Origin: Rhizomucor pusillus
Taxonomy: Eukaryota; Mucoromycota; Mucoromycetes; Mucorales; Lichtheimiaceae
Direction: 5' to 3'
Assembly (NCBI GenBank): GCA_900175165.2
Contig: FWWN02000599.1
Location: 1 to 64,000 of the forward strand
Length of the DNA: 64,000 bases
Within the stretch, counting starts at the first letter, position 1. The number at the start of each line of letters is the position of its first letter. Below the pieces are notes generated by a model. It was not told the origin of the DNA and ran no database searches. It saw only the letters and a list, made by a program, of their open reading frames with translations. Below are positions 21,213 through 31,879 of the stretch, in pieces. The translations under genes and the position numbers were made by a program.

Positions 21213-22636
21213 ATGGAGCATTTGCTGGAGATCATGTTGCTCCTATGCTTATTTCTGCGATCGGTTACATCGAGTAGCCCAGAGGAGCAGCTTGTCCTCA
21301 CGCAACACACGGTAGCAATGGATGCAGACTCTGATTTGATCTGGTTCGCAAACGACACTGCTCCGCAGCGAGAATGGCACGATTCTGTGATACCTCTCGT
21401 TCCCTTTTACGAAACCTGGAATGTACGAGTGATATATAATTTGCTTGGTTTGTTTGTGGATCAAAATTATGCGCAACCTCAACAGAAATACAAGAGAGGA
21501 GAAAAGGAGTATTAGCACTTGGCGACGAGCAGGATGGGAGTTGTGCGAGGGAGACAAGAAAAAAGAAAAGAGGATGGATCAAGCTTATACACTGTCTTGT
21601 CGACGGCTACTTATATACATGTATTTATGTACATTTCTCAGGGCTACCTTATATACTATGGCACAGCATGTCCACAAACTTTGAGCCCGTCGACCGTGGC
21701 AGAACTCAACAATCACACAAAATTTGAAATGGAACTGCCTAGAATTGGCCTGGTAGCACGCGGCGATGATTGCTCGTGGTCTACAAAGCTGACGCACACA
21801 AAGGCCACGGCCGATAAGCTGAACGAGACGATAAGCGGTGTCATCGTTTTTGACAATCAAACAGTTGCGTCCAGCACGCGATCAGAGAATGATATCACAG
21901 GGACTTTTGACTTTCCTGCTGTTTTTGTCAATCGTTCAATCGGCTTATCGCTGCTGGACTCGGTCATGGTAGCCAACACGGCATCCTCTCTAACCAATCT
22001 AACAGTTCTATCCCAAGTCACCGTCCACTATGAACTCGTCGTCGCCGACGACGACGATGGAAGTCTCCTGGAGAACGCAAGTCCATTCCGGGGCCAAGAG
22101 CCGACCAGTCGTTGGATCCTCGCAGGGCAGTGGATTATCAACTCGGTAGCTGTGGCGTTTATCATAGGATTGGTCGCATATGCATACCGTCGGCTCAAAG
22201 GTCGGAAAAGCGAATCATCGCAACGCCGGAATCTGCAGGAAGATTTAAGCACTGTTGGCAGTCAAGCAGCCAGCATTTTAGCACCAGGATCTGCAGACCA
22301 GACTAGTACGAGGGAGACCGAAGAGCAGGCTCTCGGTCGGGAGAAACTGGAACAGTATCCAAAAATTGAATATGATCCCCGTGTGATTCGAAACTCTATA
22401 TGCGCAATATGTCTCGAGCACTTTTGTCAAAAGAGTCCAAAGTTACTGCGCATGCTCAATTGTAATCATGGTTTCTGTGTACATTGCATAGGCAAGTCTG
22501 AGAACGGTCAAGAGACTTAATGATAATACATCGTTGTTCTGACCGCCTCGTTTTAGATCCTTGGCTCAGCTCAAAATCCCGGTCCTGCCCTTTATGCAAA
22601 CAGGACTGCACACCACCAGACCGAAATCTATCTTAA
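21213..22636 (+). CDS. PA-TM-RING ubiquitin ligase (RNF13/goliath-like)
   Basis: Exon 1 has a signal peptide (MEHLLEIMLLLCLFLRSVTS) and ends FYETWN at a GTACGA donor (21423). Exon 2 from 21642 encodes the protease-associated domain (GYLIYYGTACPQTLSPSTV, LVARGDDCSWSTKL, VIVFDNQT, FPAVFVNRSIGLSLLD) with several N-glycosylation sites. It continues with a transmembrane helix WIINSVAVAFIIGLVAYAY and a cytosolic RING: ICAICLEHF, LRMLNCNHGFCVHCIDPWL, SCPLCKQDC. The last intron has a GC donor (ATAG|GCAAGT) and TTTTAG acceptor, restoring CIDPWL. The stop follows DRNLS. Such proteins sort membrane cargo and ubiquitinate substrates on endosomes or vacuoles. In the second zinc site Cys replaces the His typical of RING-H2 (HGFC rather than HxFH). 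Confidence 0.88.
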
Positions 22637-22657
22637 CAACAACTTTCGTAATTTTCG

Positions 22658-24326
22658 TCATGTACTTGCAATTTTTAATACACGAACACATGCATCTATC
22701 GTATCACGGGATTCTCCTATTGAATGGCAGCATTCGTCAAATTTCGGATGCCATCCCTTCTCACGGATTGTGATATCTGCCAATGCTTTGAACAAAACAA
22801 GTGTCATCATGTATGCTTGCAACGAATCCAAAACCACTATCGATGCATCACTGAATCGGAATGTTTGGATCAGGTTTATCAAATCGTTCTCGAGTGCATG
22901 TTGCAGTCCAAGCTGTGCTCGCAGTAATGCGTATCTTTTGATAGATAAATATTAGTAAACAATCAATTATTAGCTATGCCATATCCTCTGTTTACTTACG
23001 CCTCTAATATACGTTCACTGAAAATTTGACTTCGCATATATGCCGTATCATCTTTAGCTTCTTCATCTTTCAGTAATTCCCGTAAAGAGACATGCTCCAT
23101 TTCCTCCAGCTGTTGAAAATATCGCCGGGTCGCACGTGTTGTTATGCGATCAGTGATCGTCCATATTTTGCCAAAGAGTGACATTTCCGGCTGTGCTTTC
23201 TTTTTCTTTTTCTTCTTCTCCGCGGCTATTCTGTTCTGATCAGGTATCACCATTGTTACATTTTTTGCTTCTACCTTCCGCTCGTGCGCAGGCGTCATCG
23301 ATTTTGGAGGTGCAGCGGCGTTGCGCTCTGTTGCTGCTGCTCCACGGGCAACGGAAGCAGTACTGTTTACTACAGTTGCGATCGGCCCTTTGGAAGGAGG
23401 CTGCACTGCTGGCTCAATATTTGCGGCTGCTGCTGTCGGCTTTGTATCGCCAATCTGCATATTCCGAAGTCTCATCATGGTTCCCATGGCATCTTCAAAC
23501 ACTGCCTCCTCGTCATTGATATCAAGAGTCTCCTCCTCCTCTTTCTGTGCTTCTTTGAGTTTCAATATCATAGTTGTTGGCTGGTTGCGATCCTTGCTTG
23601 CATGGATACGATAACCTTCAATTGAATCATGTACGCCTTGTATTGGCAGCACTGTAGGCTCTGTGTGACCTTCGCGTTCAATAATGCGAAGATCTTGGTC
23701 AGATTGATTGGCCATCGTTGGTACGTTTGCTAATAATTGCTGCACGTAATCTTGCCGTATTTGCTGTCCAGTTTTGCCTTTACTAGTTCGTTCTTTCTCT
23801 TTGCTCAACGCCTTTCTATAATTATTATTTTTTGATCAGATCGACAATGCCGCAACCACATCCAGTTATATATTACTTACTGCAGGTTTTGATTTGGCAG
23901 AACAATGTGGATATCTGGTGTTCGTTGTGGATCTCGAATCCATACAGGTTCTTCGGACAGTTGCATTCGAAAATACTTTGACTTTTGCAAGCAGTCTTCC
24001 GAGCAAAACGAGAACAATTCAGACTGATCATACACCTTTCTCTGTGAAAGTGAGATCTTGTACCGTGGCTGATCCTTCAATGGTCGTCGATCACAAAGTG
24101 GGTATCCGCACCAGTCTTGTACTGCACGTTCTTCAATGATCTCGTCATACGTTTTAGGTTGCAGCACAGCAGCTGCTTGCTGAAGTAAATGGAAAGATAC
24201 TTTGGGTTTGGAAAAAATCTTTTCTTGCCATGCGAATGCCAAGCGCTGAGCATTGCTTCGTTGTTCAGCATTCTCTTTAAGAATTTTCTGCTTTGCATTG
24301 AGCGTCTTTGGCGCAGTCGTTGCCAT
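22658..24326 (-). CDS. RPAP2: RNA polymerase II CTD phosphatase/assembly factor RPAP2 (Rtr1)
   Basis: Three exons. Exon 1 (start MATTAPKTLNAKQKILKENA at 24326) carries the Rtr1 zinc-binding domain: TYDEIIEERAVQDWCGYPLC, KISLSQRKVYD, LFSFCSEDCLQKSKYFRMQL, EEPVWIRD. Exon 2 is a long charged linker with lysine runs (EKKKKKKKAQPEMSLFGKIW) and ends HVSLRELLKDEEAKDDTAYM, SERILEA. A GTAAGT donor there and a CAAAAG acceptor join exon 3: YALLRAQLGLQHALENDL, TFRFSDASIVVLDSLQAYMM, a conserved C-terminal segment of RPAP2. The stop is TGA at 22658-22660. RPAP2/Rtr1 removes Ser5 phosphate from the polymerase II tail and helps nuclear import of the polymerase. Ignoring the last intron would give a premature end after ILEA. 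The gene converges on the RING gene with a gap of only 21 bp. Confidence 0.92.
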
Positions 24327-24631
24327 TATGCAGACTGATTCTGACAAGGAACGAAGAGGAGTCCGTGGTCAGAAGGCAGTTAATTCAAGTCCGCTGGAAA
24401 TAAACACCCAGGCATGATTTGATGCTTTTCAAAAATCACGGGGAAATATAAAGTTAAAATGTCTCTGTCAGCAGAACTAGGAAGCTTCTAGAGACTAATC
24501 CTCATACTTTGTTTCAACCTTCGTTGATCCTCAGAATTTGAGTGATGATGCATATCGAAATAAATATATTAAAAATAAGCATCCAATGCCGTATAATGCC
24601 GTATTTCAAACGACTCGCGGTCTCGTTCATA

Positions 24632-24808
24632 GTTCACTTTACCGATAAGTTCACTTACCGATACTGTACAACGATTCTCTCAAAAATGCGACGACCTTAT
24701 TACGGAAGAATATTGAATCCTAAAAAGCCTCGGTTTTATTGTGCAATATGACAAGCAAACGTATCGGTAAGTAAACTTATCGTTAAGTGGACTTATCGGT
24801 AGGTCCAC
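24632..24808. repeat. Inverted pair of TTACCGATAA-type units
   Basis: GTTCACTTTACCGATAAGTT at 24632 is matched by the reverse complement of GTATCGGTAAGTAAACTTAT at 24761, with about 30 bases of each side alignable and about 95 bases between. Both sides contain two or more copies of the unit. Confidence 0.7.
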
Positions 24809-24927
24809 TAATTTGAGGGTCATAACGAAGCCCATATTTGGAGCTAATGAGATACAGGAACGATTCGACTTTTTCTTAGATTTTACTGATGCGGCGATAT
24901 ATCGACCAGTAGGAAGGGTAAACTCTT

Positions 24928-26383
24928 TTAAGTGACCGTTTTTCGTCGCTTTTCATGGTAGTGGGCTTTCAGACTATTATGGTCCTCATAGTTTCTAAAC
25001 GCTCCTGTGGCACGACCTCGTTCAAAACATGTCTTCCAGTTCATTCTCTTTTTACCAAGGCTGGCCATAAAGGCTTCAATGAAAAGGAAATCCGGCGCGC
25101 TGTGTTTCCCCGCGTCAGGAAGGAGATCATCGTTTCTAGGTCCTTCCTGTCGTCTTTTGGTTTTCTCTGGCAAGTCCTTGGACTCGGGCATAGGTGACGT
25201 AGGCTCGGTGGAATCAATGCTCTGATACTTCCGTTTACATGTGCGGAGGTAACCCAAGGCATCCTCAGCATAACTGATTGAGCAACTGTTGCTCTGCTGA
25301 TGGGGGTCCCTTGCGCTTGCAATTATTTTTCCTATCTGCTTTTCCATTTGGTCGCATACATCAAAAAGGACATCCAGTTTGTCCTTTTCAACTGCACATT
25401 CGTCCTCAAATATTTCTTTGGCTAACCGATATAGTAGGCCAATCGTACGATCACGTCGCTGTTCGAGGCCCAGGATTGACTGCTTTTGTTTTGCGAAAAA
25501 AGGCCCAGAGCAACCATCGGTATCAAAGGGTAATCATTCAGAAAGTTGCTAATGGAATCTGGACTGAGGAGGTCATCCAAGCACACTATGATCTAGGGCG
25601 CCCTGTTGTCGGCTGGATGTCTCTATGCCTTTCCAACTTCTACGTGGATATCCATGTCTTGGACGTCGAAAAAAAATCCCGAGACGTCTCCCCCCGACGC
25701 TACACCTCCTAAACGTCATCCAATGGATTATAGACCAAACTCGTTTTAAAGGTTGGCCGTCCATCCGGCGTGGAAGTCATAGATCGACCATCCACGGACG
25801 AATCCTTGAATATGGACGACCTCCTGAGCATATAGCATTTTCCTGCCCAGAAATGACATGGTATTTGTTGTAGGAATGGAAACTTAGCGCATTCCTCGAA
25901 TACCGTTGAGACCTCGCTGTGGACGTTTTTGACGGCAAAGATAACAAGAACTGGAGCCAGCTTATAGGTGTCGTGGACAGAAATACAGTAGTTGACTGCA
26001 CGTCGCATAAATTTCATGTCCACCGTCTGTTGTACTTCAATCAACACCGGCGACAGAGATAACGACGAAGTGTACAGCATATCGGAGCGAGAGCCGTTTG
26101 CCCAATGACACGGAGCAGCTTGATAAGTCGCCGCAACCGTACCGGCACTATGTCAGTGCTAAGAGTTAATGTATACGTACATACACCTACCAATGATTGT
26201 TCTCGTGATGATATCCATGACCTGTGTTTTTCCTAAGAGTAGTCGGCTTAAAAGATCACTTCCTGGACGGTGTTGAGCTGGTAATGTGAAAGACAGAATC
26301 TCTTCGTCAAGATCTGGCTCTTCCGTAAGATCTGAGAAAAAAGTCGAATAAATAAAACTGATAAACGGCACGGCGATTTGCAA
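24928..26383 (-). pseudogene. PD-(D/E)XK nuclease-like protein of YhgA/Rpn type, broken
   Basis: Read on the minus strand, the first block (26383-26160) holds EEPDLDEEILSFTLPAQHRP, LLGKTQVMDIITRTII. The next block (from about 26140) gives HWANGSRSDMLYTSS, SPVLIEVQQTVDMKFMRRAV, NYCISVHDTYKLAPVLVIFA, FPFLQQIPCHFWAGKCYML. The pattern Asp-x(n)-VLIEVQ-xx-D-x-x-M-x-R-x-x-x-Y is that of the YhgA/Rpn PD-(D/E)XK group (Glu-x-Gln core, as in LIEHQS). Further down, 25347-24928 is a separate frame, HSAPDFLFIEAFMASLGKK, NYEDHNSLKAHYHEKRRK, perhaps its C-terminal part. Stops and frame changes between the blocks (for example near 26150 and 25700-25350) show decay. Function in related bacterial proteins is DNA cleavage promoting recombination; here it is inferred from the motif only. 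Confidence 0.55.
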
Positions 26384-26480
26384 GTTTGAATTGCCAACCT
26401 TGACTCATAGTCTTTTTGTCAGATTGAAAGAGAGACCAAGAAACAAATGAGATACAAGAACGTCAAGGGGCAAAAGTTAT

Positions 26481-26540
26481 CTACCGGTAAGTCCCACTTA
26501 CCGATAAAGTTCACTTACCGATTACCGTTAAGTCCACTTA
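26481..26540. repeat. Right-hand cluster of TTACCGATAA-type units
   Basis: Contains CTACCGGTAAGTCCCACTTA followed by CCGATAAAGTTCACTTACCG and ACCGTTAAGTCCACTTAAG, the same unit as at 24.6-24.8 kb. Confidence 0.65.
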
Positions 26541-26937
26541 AGCACGGGTACACTAATTACTACGGGCGACCTCGGGCGCCACATCCTTTGTAGACATGTT
26601 ATTAGTAACTTGATATTTGAACGTATGCATTTTGAAAACGAATGCAATACGAATATGTTGGTACAGAAAAGCTTTTTCCATCATTTGTCTCGGCTGGAAC
26701 TACTTTACACATATCTTCGCTCTAATCATGTTGGTAAGTAAGACTATATTATTTTAAGAAGTCTAACGAAATGATACGTAGAGAAGTATTTGTTTCAGTG
26801 AGTGTATTACTGAACATTTATGCATAATGTGACATTAAAGTGTGAAAATCACGATGATTTTTACAAAGGTGACAAAAGGCCTTTTCATATATTTTTTCAT
26901 TATACAAATAGCTAGAAACGCATTTGCATCGTTCGAT
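26541..26937. other. Intergenic, no recognised feature
   Basis: AT-rich spacer between the decayed element and the 3' end of the CsbD-like gene. Nothing further seen. Confidence 0.55.
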
Positions 26938-27183
26938 TTACTGGTTGTTTTGGCCGGATGACTTGCCCAAACCGCTAAAGACACCAGAGACCTTGTTCTT
27001 GGCTTCATCGAACATTTGAGTAGCCTTAGCGCCCATTTCTTCCATCTTGCCGCTGGCATGCTGGCTTTGTCCTTCACCTTGCATGCGTTCGCTGCCTATC
27101 CAGTCGCCGGCAGTCTTCTTGGCTTCGCCCATGCCTTGGTTCCAGGTGGCGTTGGTTTGAGAAGGTTGGTTAGAGTTATCCAT
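26938..27183 (-). CDS. CsbD-like stress-response protein
   Basis: An 81-codon single-exon gene: MDNSNQPSQTNATWNQGMGE, AKKTAGDWIGSERMQGEGQS, QHASGKMEEMGAKATQMFDE, AKNKVSGVFSGLGKSSGQNN then Q. Gly/Gln/Lys-rich, hydrophilic and lacking cysteine, it fits the CsbD family (bacterial general stress proteins; fungal relatives include an Ustilago DNA-binding protein). I chose the ATG at 27183 because the upstream in-frame residues lack a better ATG and a TATA box (GTATAAATAC, 27246-27255) lies about 65 bp upstream of it. Expression is probably stress induced. The biochemical role of the family is poorly known. Confidence 0.85.
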   Translation of the reverse strand: MDNSNQPSQTNATWNQGMGEAKKTAGDWIGSERMQGEGQSQHASGKMEEMGAKATQMFDEAKNKVSGVFSGLGKSSGQNNQ

Positions 27184-27245
27184 GATTTCTTGAATATTCA
27201 ATCAATCGAAAAAACAAGTGTATTGAGCAATATTGCGCAATTCCC

Positions 27246-27255
27246 GTATTTATAC
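27246..27255 (-). promoter_or_regulatory. TATA box of the CsbD-like gene
   Basis: On the minus strand this reads GTATAAATAC, about 65 bases before the ATG. Confidence 0.65.
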
Positions 27256-27665
27256 GTTCCAAATATGCAGAGTCAAGGGATTGACGTAGTGTTTAGTTCA
27301 GAACCCCTTTCAGCCTGCGTCGGTTGCTATAGGCTCTGTGTCATCTACTTTGAAGTCCAGATCAAGAAGTCTTTCCAAGACGTCATTGCGTGTGCACGCT
27401 TCTCGCTTTGTCATACACTGTATGTCACATTTCTTCGAAGTACTATCCAGATAAACCAGATACATGACAATCGTAAATAAACAATCTGAAGAGGATATAT
27501 TGTTCGTTCGCATCAGCGCAGGGTTCTTTGCAGCGGGACAAACCCTGCGGAATCATTCGAACCCTGGTAAACGACGGATTCAAATGTGAAACTAGCTAAC
27601 CAAAGTGTTTCTCGTTAGAAACATCAAGACCGTTTCCACGGGAACAACCGAGTCTGGCTCGTAGA

Positions 27666-28163
27666 TCACGATAAGATCGATTTAATGAATGCCTGTAGTT
27701 TCTTCTCTGCAAAAGCTAACAACATTTCATCCTGGTTACCCAAATCTAGCGATACGAAAAACTGTTGTCCATATTTGGCGGCTACATGAGTCGATTAGCA
27801 TGAAGTCGATACAAACACGCGAAAAAGTTCTGGCGCTTTTACCTAACCGTCTAGCCAAATTGCGGCTTGCTTCTGATACATCCTGACCCATGACTGCAGT
27901 CGCGGCCGGAGAGCTCTGTTATAATTTTCGTAATAGTCGTTTAGCACAGCTGCTTCCAGTTCCTGCCCCAGTCTCTTTACCGTATATGTTACCTGAGTAC
28001 CGAATGCCGGCACGGCGACAGAGAGATCATTTAGTTTTGCTTGTTGCTTTCCTACCCATACGAACAGTGATTTGTTCATTTGTATGGCCTGAAAGTAGAT
28101 TGTCTCGGAAACATAGACATGGCTCGTTTGGTGTATAAGGAACTGTGGTTCTGACGCTTCCAT
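27666..28163 (-). CDS. PSMG4: Proteasome assembly chaperone 4 (PSMG4/PAC4)
   Basis: Three exons. Exon 1 reads MEASEPQFLIHQTSHVYVSE, then MNKSLFVWVGKQQAKLNDLS, VAVPAFGTQ. A donor GTAACA after GTQ and an acceptor ATAACAG join SSPAATAVMGQDVSEASRNL, ARRL. A second intron (GTAAAAGC...ATGTAG) joins AAKYGQQFFVSLDLGNQDEM, LLAFAEKKLQAFIKSILS and TGA at 27666-27668. SLF-WVG, LSVAVP and the QFFVSLDL strand are the conserved features of PAC4, which pairs with PAC3 to build the alpha ring of the 20S proteasome. Unspliced reading gives a different 106-residue frame with no C-terminal domain. The length of about 120 residues is normal. The upstream AUH gene ends 31 bp before this start. Confidence 0.88.
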
Positions 28164-28194
28164 GGACGCGTTGAATGAAGGAATAGGTTTATTC

Positions 28195-29513
28195 TCAGCG
28201 ACCTTTGTACACGGGTTTTCTCTTTTCTTTAAATGCTCTCAATCCTTCTAATCTATCTTCTGTATGCAAAATTTGTGCATAGTATGCTTGCTCAATCTCA
28301 AGGCCAGTGTCACTAAATGGTAGAATTAGTTTGTTAGTATGGATGATTCTGTCTCAGTGCAAAATGGAAATATCAAAAATTAGTCGTTTAACGTACATAT
28401 CCAGATGACTGCCGTGATCAACAGCTAGCTTTGCCTTTTGTACTGCAAGAGGAGCTTGTGGTATGATTGATTGTGCAATCGCTATGGCTTTTTCATAGGC
28501 GCCTTCGTCTGCGGCGTAGTTTACAATACCTAGAGCATATACATAAGCTTATGTCTCTTATTCATTTGTGGCAGGCTGACTGTTACCATAGTTGTGAGCC
28601 TGTTTGTAATCAAGAGCAGCTGCTGTGAAGATAAGCTCTTTTGCTTTAGAGGCTCCAATCAATCGAGGCAATCTCTGGGTTCCTCCAGCTCTGTGAAAAC
28701 CCTCTTATTAGTCCATGACTCGTTCAAATATTGCATAGCTTTGCGCCACTTACCCAGGAATGATCGCCAACTTGGTTTCAGGAAGACCAATCTTTGCACC
28801 AGGCCCTACGATATGTCAGAGACCGATGTCGGGGGTTGCTAGTAAGAACGGCGTTTGTCGTTACCTGCTACACGCATATCACAGGCAAGTGCCATCTCCA
28901 AACCACCTCCTAGGGCTGCACCGTCAATAGCTGCAATTGTAGGAATAGGCAGCGTCTGATATGATATCCATATATGAGTATATTCTAACAATGGATATAC
29001 CTCATTGTGGCACTTCTTACCTCCAGTTCGCGGTATGCTTGGCGCAAAGAATACAAGAATTGAGTTACTTGCGATGGTGTCATGGTAGCTCTTTCCTGAA
29101 GTATCTGTTAGCATATCCACCAATCTTATTATGAACTTGTCGTTCTTTACCTTCAAGTCAGCTCCTGCGCAAAAGACGCCATTGACAAGACTTTGAATTA
29201 CCAATACTCGCGACTGCTCGCTATATTGTAATGCTTATCTTAAGCACACCATATATACATAACCCTATTCACTATCCTTTATCTACCTTGCAAAGCGAAT
29301 GTCGGCAAGTGCCTGTCGAAATTCGCCGAGGAGCTTGACGGAAAGAGCATTGCGGGCAGCAGGTCGATCGAGCTTCAGAACTGTAATACCTTCGTATTCG
29401 CCTGTCAAGTGTTCCAAATACGCCTCCTTTGCGGTACTTTGAGCATGGACCCGGCGCACCAAGACGGCATTGCGAGCGAAATGACGAAAGCTTCCTGCCC
29501 TTGACAGCAACAT
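28195..29513 (-). CDS. AUH-type enoyl-CoA hydratase (methylglutaconyl-CoA hydratase), mitochondrial
   Basis: Starts with a likely mitochondrial presequence ([20 protein letters not shown]). Exons give [35 protein letters not shown] (first oxyanion-hole segment), [20 protein letters not shown] (second oxyanion-hole glycines and catalytic loop), [36 protein letters not shown], and the tail ending [12 protein letters not shown]. The order and the sequence [18 protein letters not shown] place it in the crotonase family near AUH, which hydrates 3-methylglutaconyl-CoA in leucine breakdown. About seven short introns. ATG 29513 was chosen because the longer upstream frame starts at GTG. The stop TGA is at 28195-28197, close to the PSMG4 start. 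Confidence 0.9.
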
Positions 29514-30922
29514 ATTTGCAATATGCAGAGAGAACCAGCGTGGGAAAACTGGCGATTCAATTTTAAGCACTTGGCTGGTGCTACCTAATCAACATAATTC
29601 ATATTTTGTTGCTTCTCATTTTTCTAATCTTTTTCTTACATTAACTGTGTTTATCTTTTGTTCAACACCTTTTTAAAAACCAAGTAGTATGTAAACCTAT
29701 TCTGCCAATACATATAATTTTTCGTTTAACATGTTCCTTTCGATAAATAGCTCAAATTATCCCTTGGGGAACGTAACCCAAACCAGAGCGCGCGTGGACA
29801 CTGCGACGCGCATGGATGCGACGCAACATTCCAAGGAATAGACTAGCGTTACCCAGTCTGGATTGTTTAAGAAGAGGAAGGACATAAAGGTGGGCCAGGG
29901 ACAGTTGAATGCTCAAAATTGAGTCACCGAGTTTATGCAGAGTACTACACCGCTTCTCGGAGTCGTACTAGGGTCCTCTTTCGAGGAATCCGCCGAGATA
30001 CGTCATTCTGCCCTTTACACTATCAGTGCGCATCCTAAGGCTATCCAGGTCTTTTGGAAGTAGCGATAACTTTCCCTCGTTGTCGCGCAAAGCTTCAGAG
30101 AATTGCTTCGGCTTGGTACCGGCCTTAAACCATTTTCAATCTTGTAGCGAGATCCTCTTCGTTTTGATGGAAGACAAAAGCATCTTCCATCATTGCATAG
30201 TTATGTTGAACGTTAATCTCTTGACCTCCCAGCGACGTCTCCAACTGAAAATGCCTTGACGGTGAAAAGACAATTCTGTCGTAAGGAATCGCCCTTGATC
30301 TTTGACGGTGGCAGCGGTCAGATTATGGTTGTTACGGGAAGTTCCTCCACAATGACACTGAAGTGACAAGTGACGAACGCTGCTGGACTTCGTCCTAACA
30401 GCATAGCCATCCCAACGCGAAATAACGTGAGTAGCTTGCTTCAGCTTTTCATGGTTTTCAAGTCAATAATTAAGCGAATCAGACATTGCTTTGTTCGAGA
30501 CAAATTCGGACGGCTAGGCTGTTGTGTCAGAAGGAAATCCTTTAAAGTGTTATCAAGTAGAATGTCTATAGGTTCCTTTCTATTATCAACACTCATATGT
30601 CAGCATACAGGTCGAAGGTGTAAACTGGCTCCTTGATCGACAGCGGAACAGTACTGGAGCAATATTAGCGAATGAAATGGGATTAGGGAAGCCAATACAG
30701 ACAATTGCATTCGTGAATCGCCTGTGAAAGAAGACGCTGATCGTTGGTCCGTTATCCTAAGTTGTTATATCTATAAAAATACCATATATTCACTCGGTTC
30801 TAGCCTTGTGCGTCAGTGGTTAAACGAACTGGATCTTTGGGCGTCGGACATTCCGAAGATCTTCCTTTGGGAGAACAAAAATCTTTTCAATATTTATTGA
30901 CCTAAAAGCCCATTGACGAAAG
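29514..30922. other. Spacer with possible FAR1-like remnant
   Basis: No intact gene was recognised. On the minus strand around 30430-30200 one frame reads ISRWDGYAVRTKSSSVRHLS, LQCHCGG, which faintly resembles FAR1/FLYWCH-type DNA-binding segments of Mutator-like elements; it ends without further domains. Treat it as a possible transposon scrap. Confidence 0.3.
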
Positions 30923-31152
30923 CTATACCTCTACCTTTTTCTTGCGAAGGTCGACCTCCACGGGAATAACTGGGCGGTCTACCTCCCAGCGGGCAAGCTT
31001 GCCACTGGCCTTGTCCAGTTCTTTGAGGAATCTGTTGACCTAGACGTAATGCATTTAATATCATTGTCTCTTTATATTATAAAGACCAAAGTACTACTAA
31101 AGTACTCGCCAAGTGGAGCGAAGAATCTTGTGTTTTCGTCATCATCAGACAT
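30923..31152 (-). CDS. Small uncharacterised protein, 51 residues
   Basis: Exon 1 reads MSDDDENTRFFAPLGE (start at 31152). Using the GTACTT donor and the AACAG acceptor, exon 2 continues in frame as FLKELDKASGKLARWEVDRP, VIPVEVDLRKKKVEV and TAG at 30923-30925. The sequence is charged, has no membrane helix, and shows no obvious low-complexity bias, so it looks like a real compact protein. I do not recognise the family. The gene could be missed by automated annotation because each exon is short. Confidence 0.55.
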
Positions 31153-31639
31153 GAGGCCGTTATAACGGACAGGAAGAAGTTATGTTATAAAATCAATAGG
31201 TAGAGCATAGCCGTGTCCAGCAAAATGTAGAAGCACTTAGCAGGTGTAATTTTCCAAGGATATTTTCACAAATGGATTTATTATGGCTGAAAAGGTGGCA
31301 CCGCTATCGATAATCCCAGAAGCCTCTTATCCTGTAGAACGATAGGAATGAAGAGTGAGCTACTGGATTGTGAGGTGGTAATGGTTCTCGACATCTTCGT
31401 TGGCCTGCTTGGACTTGATATCCATATCAGTCATTATGGCAGTCAGAAGGTCGTCCTCGTTGACCGGATGGTTCGCGTGTTCCGTCTGCAATAGACGAGG
31501 AATCTCATTAGGTGTGGACTGAGACCAACGGGTGCCAGATAGTCTATTGGCAAATGCATTGCTGCGTCTGGAAGCCAACTACATCTCAAAAAGCGAGATT
31601 AGTATCGAGGAATGTAAAATTCATGAAGAGTACATTGTA
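31153..31639. other. Spacer with an uncertain 72-codon frame
   Basis: A minus-strand frame at 31360-31578 begins MASRRSNAFANRLSGTRWSQ and runs to HYHLTIQ. It has ordinary composition but no recognised domain, so it is left as uncertain. Confidence 0.3.
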
Positions 31640-31877
31640 GACAGGAACAGCGGGTCAAAATTCAAGAGCGTCTTGACTGGGTTCGCAAATGGGAGGGAAC
31701 CGATATGGACTTCAGGACTAATTGTGTCTTCCTAGATGAGTCTGCCTTCCATGTCAACATGAAGCGCAGTATGGCCTGGTCAAAGAAAGGTTCGCCTGCA
31801 ATAGTCACTGTGCCCAAAACACGAGTGCAGACAACCGCCATTTCGGGCACGATCTCTGCCTCAGGTCTAATTAACAA
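31640..31877 (+). mobile_element. IS630/Tc1-mariner transposase scrap
   Basis: VDRNSG then, one frame over, KIQERLDWVRKWEGTDMDF, NCVFLDESAFHVNMKRSMAW, SKKGSPAIVTVPKTRVQTTA, SGTISASGLIN. This is the segment around the first catalytic Asp, close to the copies at 10.8 and 40.7 kb. A frameshift lies just after NSG. Both ends are lost. Confidence 0.85.
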
Positions 31878-31879
31878 CC

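Larger units (their letters stand above)
24614..26575. mobile_element. Decayed element with YhgA/Rpn-like nuclease, flanked by TTACCGATAA-type repeats
   Basis: Clusters of a 16-17-base unit resembling CACTTACCGATAAGT occur at 24632-24665, inverted at 24761-24808, and again at 26481-26540. They frame a minus-strand coding region with a PD-(D/E)XK-like core. The arrangement suggests a mobile element whose ends carry multiple copies of the unit. The left pair could also be a separate ~180-bp miniature element. No target-site duplication was identified, so exact ends are uncertain. Confidence 0.5.

Noticed and set aside
27540..27600. tRNA-like T-loop (GGTTCGAAT on the minus strand)
   Set aside because: The five bases on each side of the loop do not pair and no acceptor or anticodon stem can be drawn.
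27843..28163. Unspliced 106-residue PSMG4 frame
   Set aside because: Splicing at GTQ|SSPAATAV restores the conserved C-terminal half; the unspliced tail resembles nothing.
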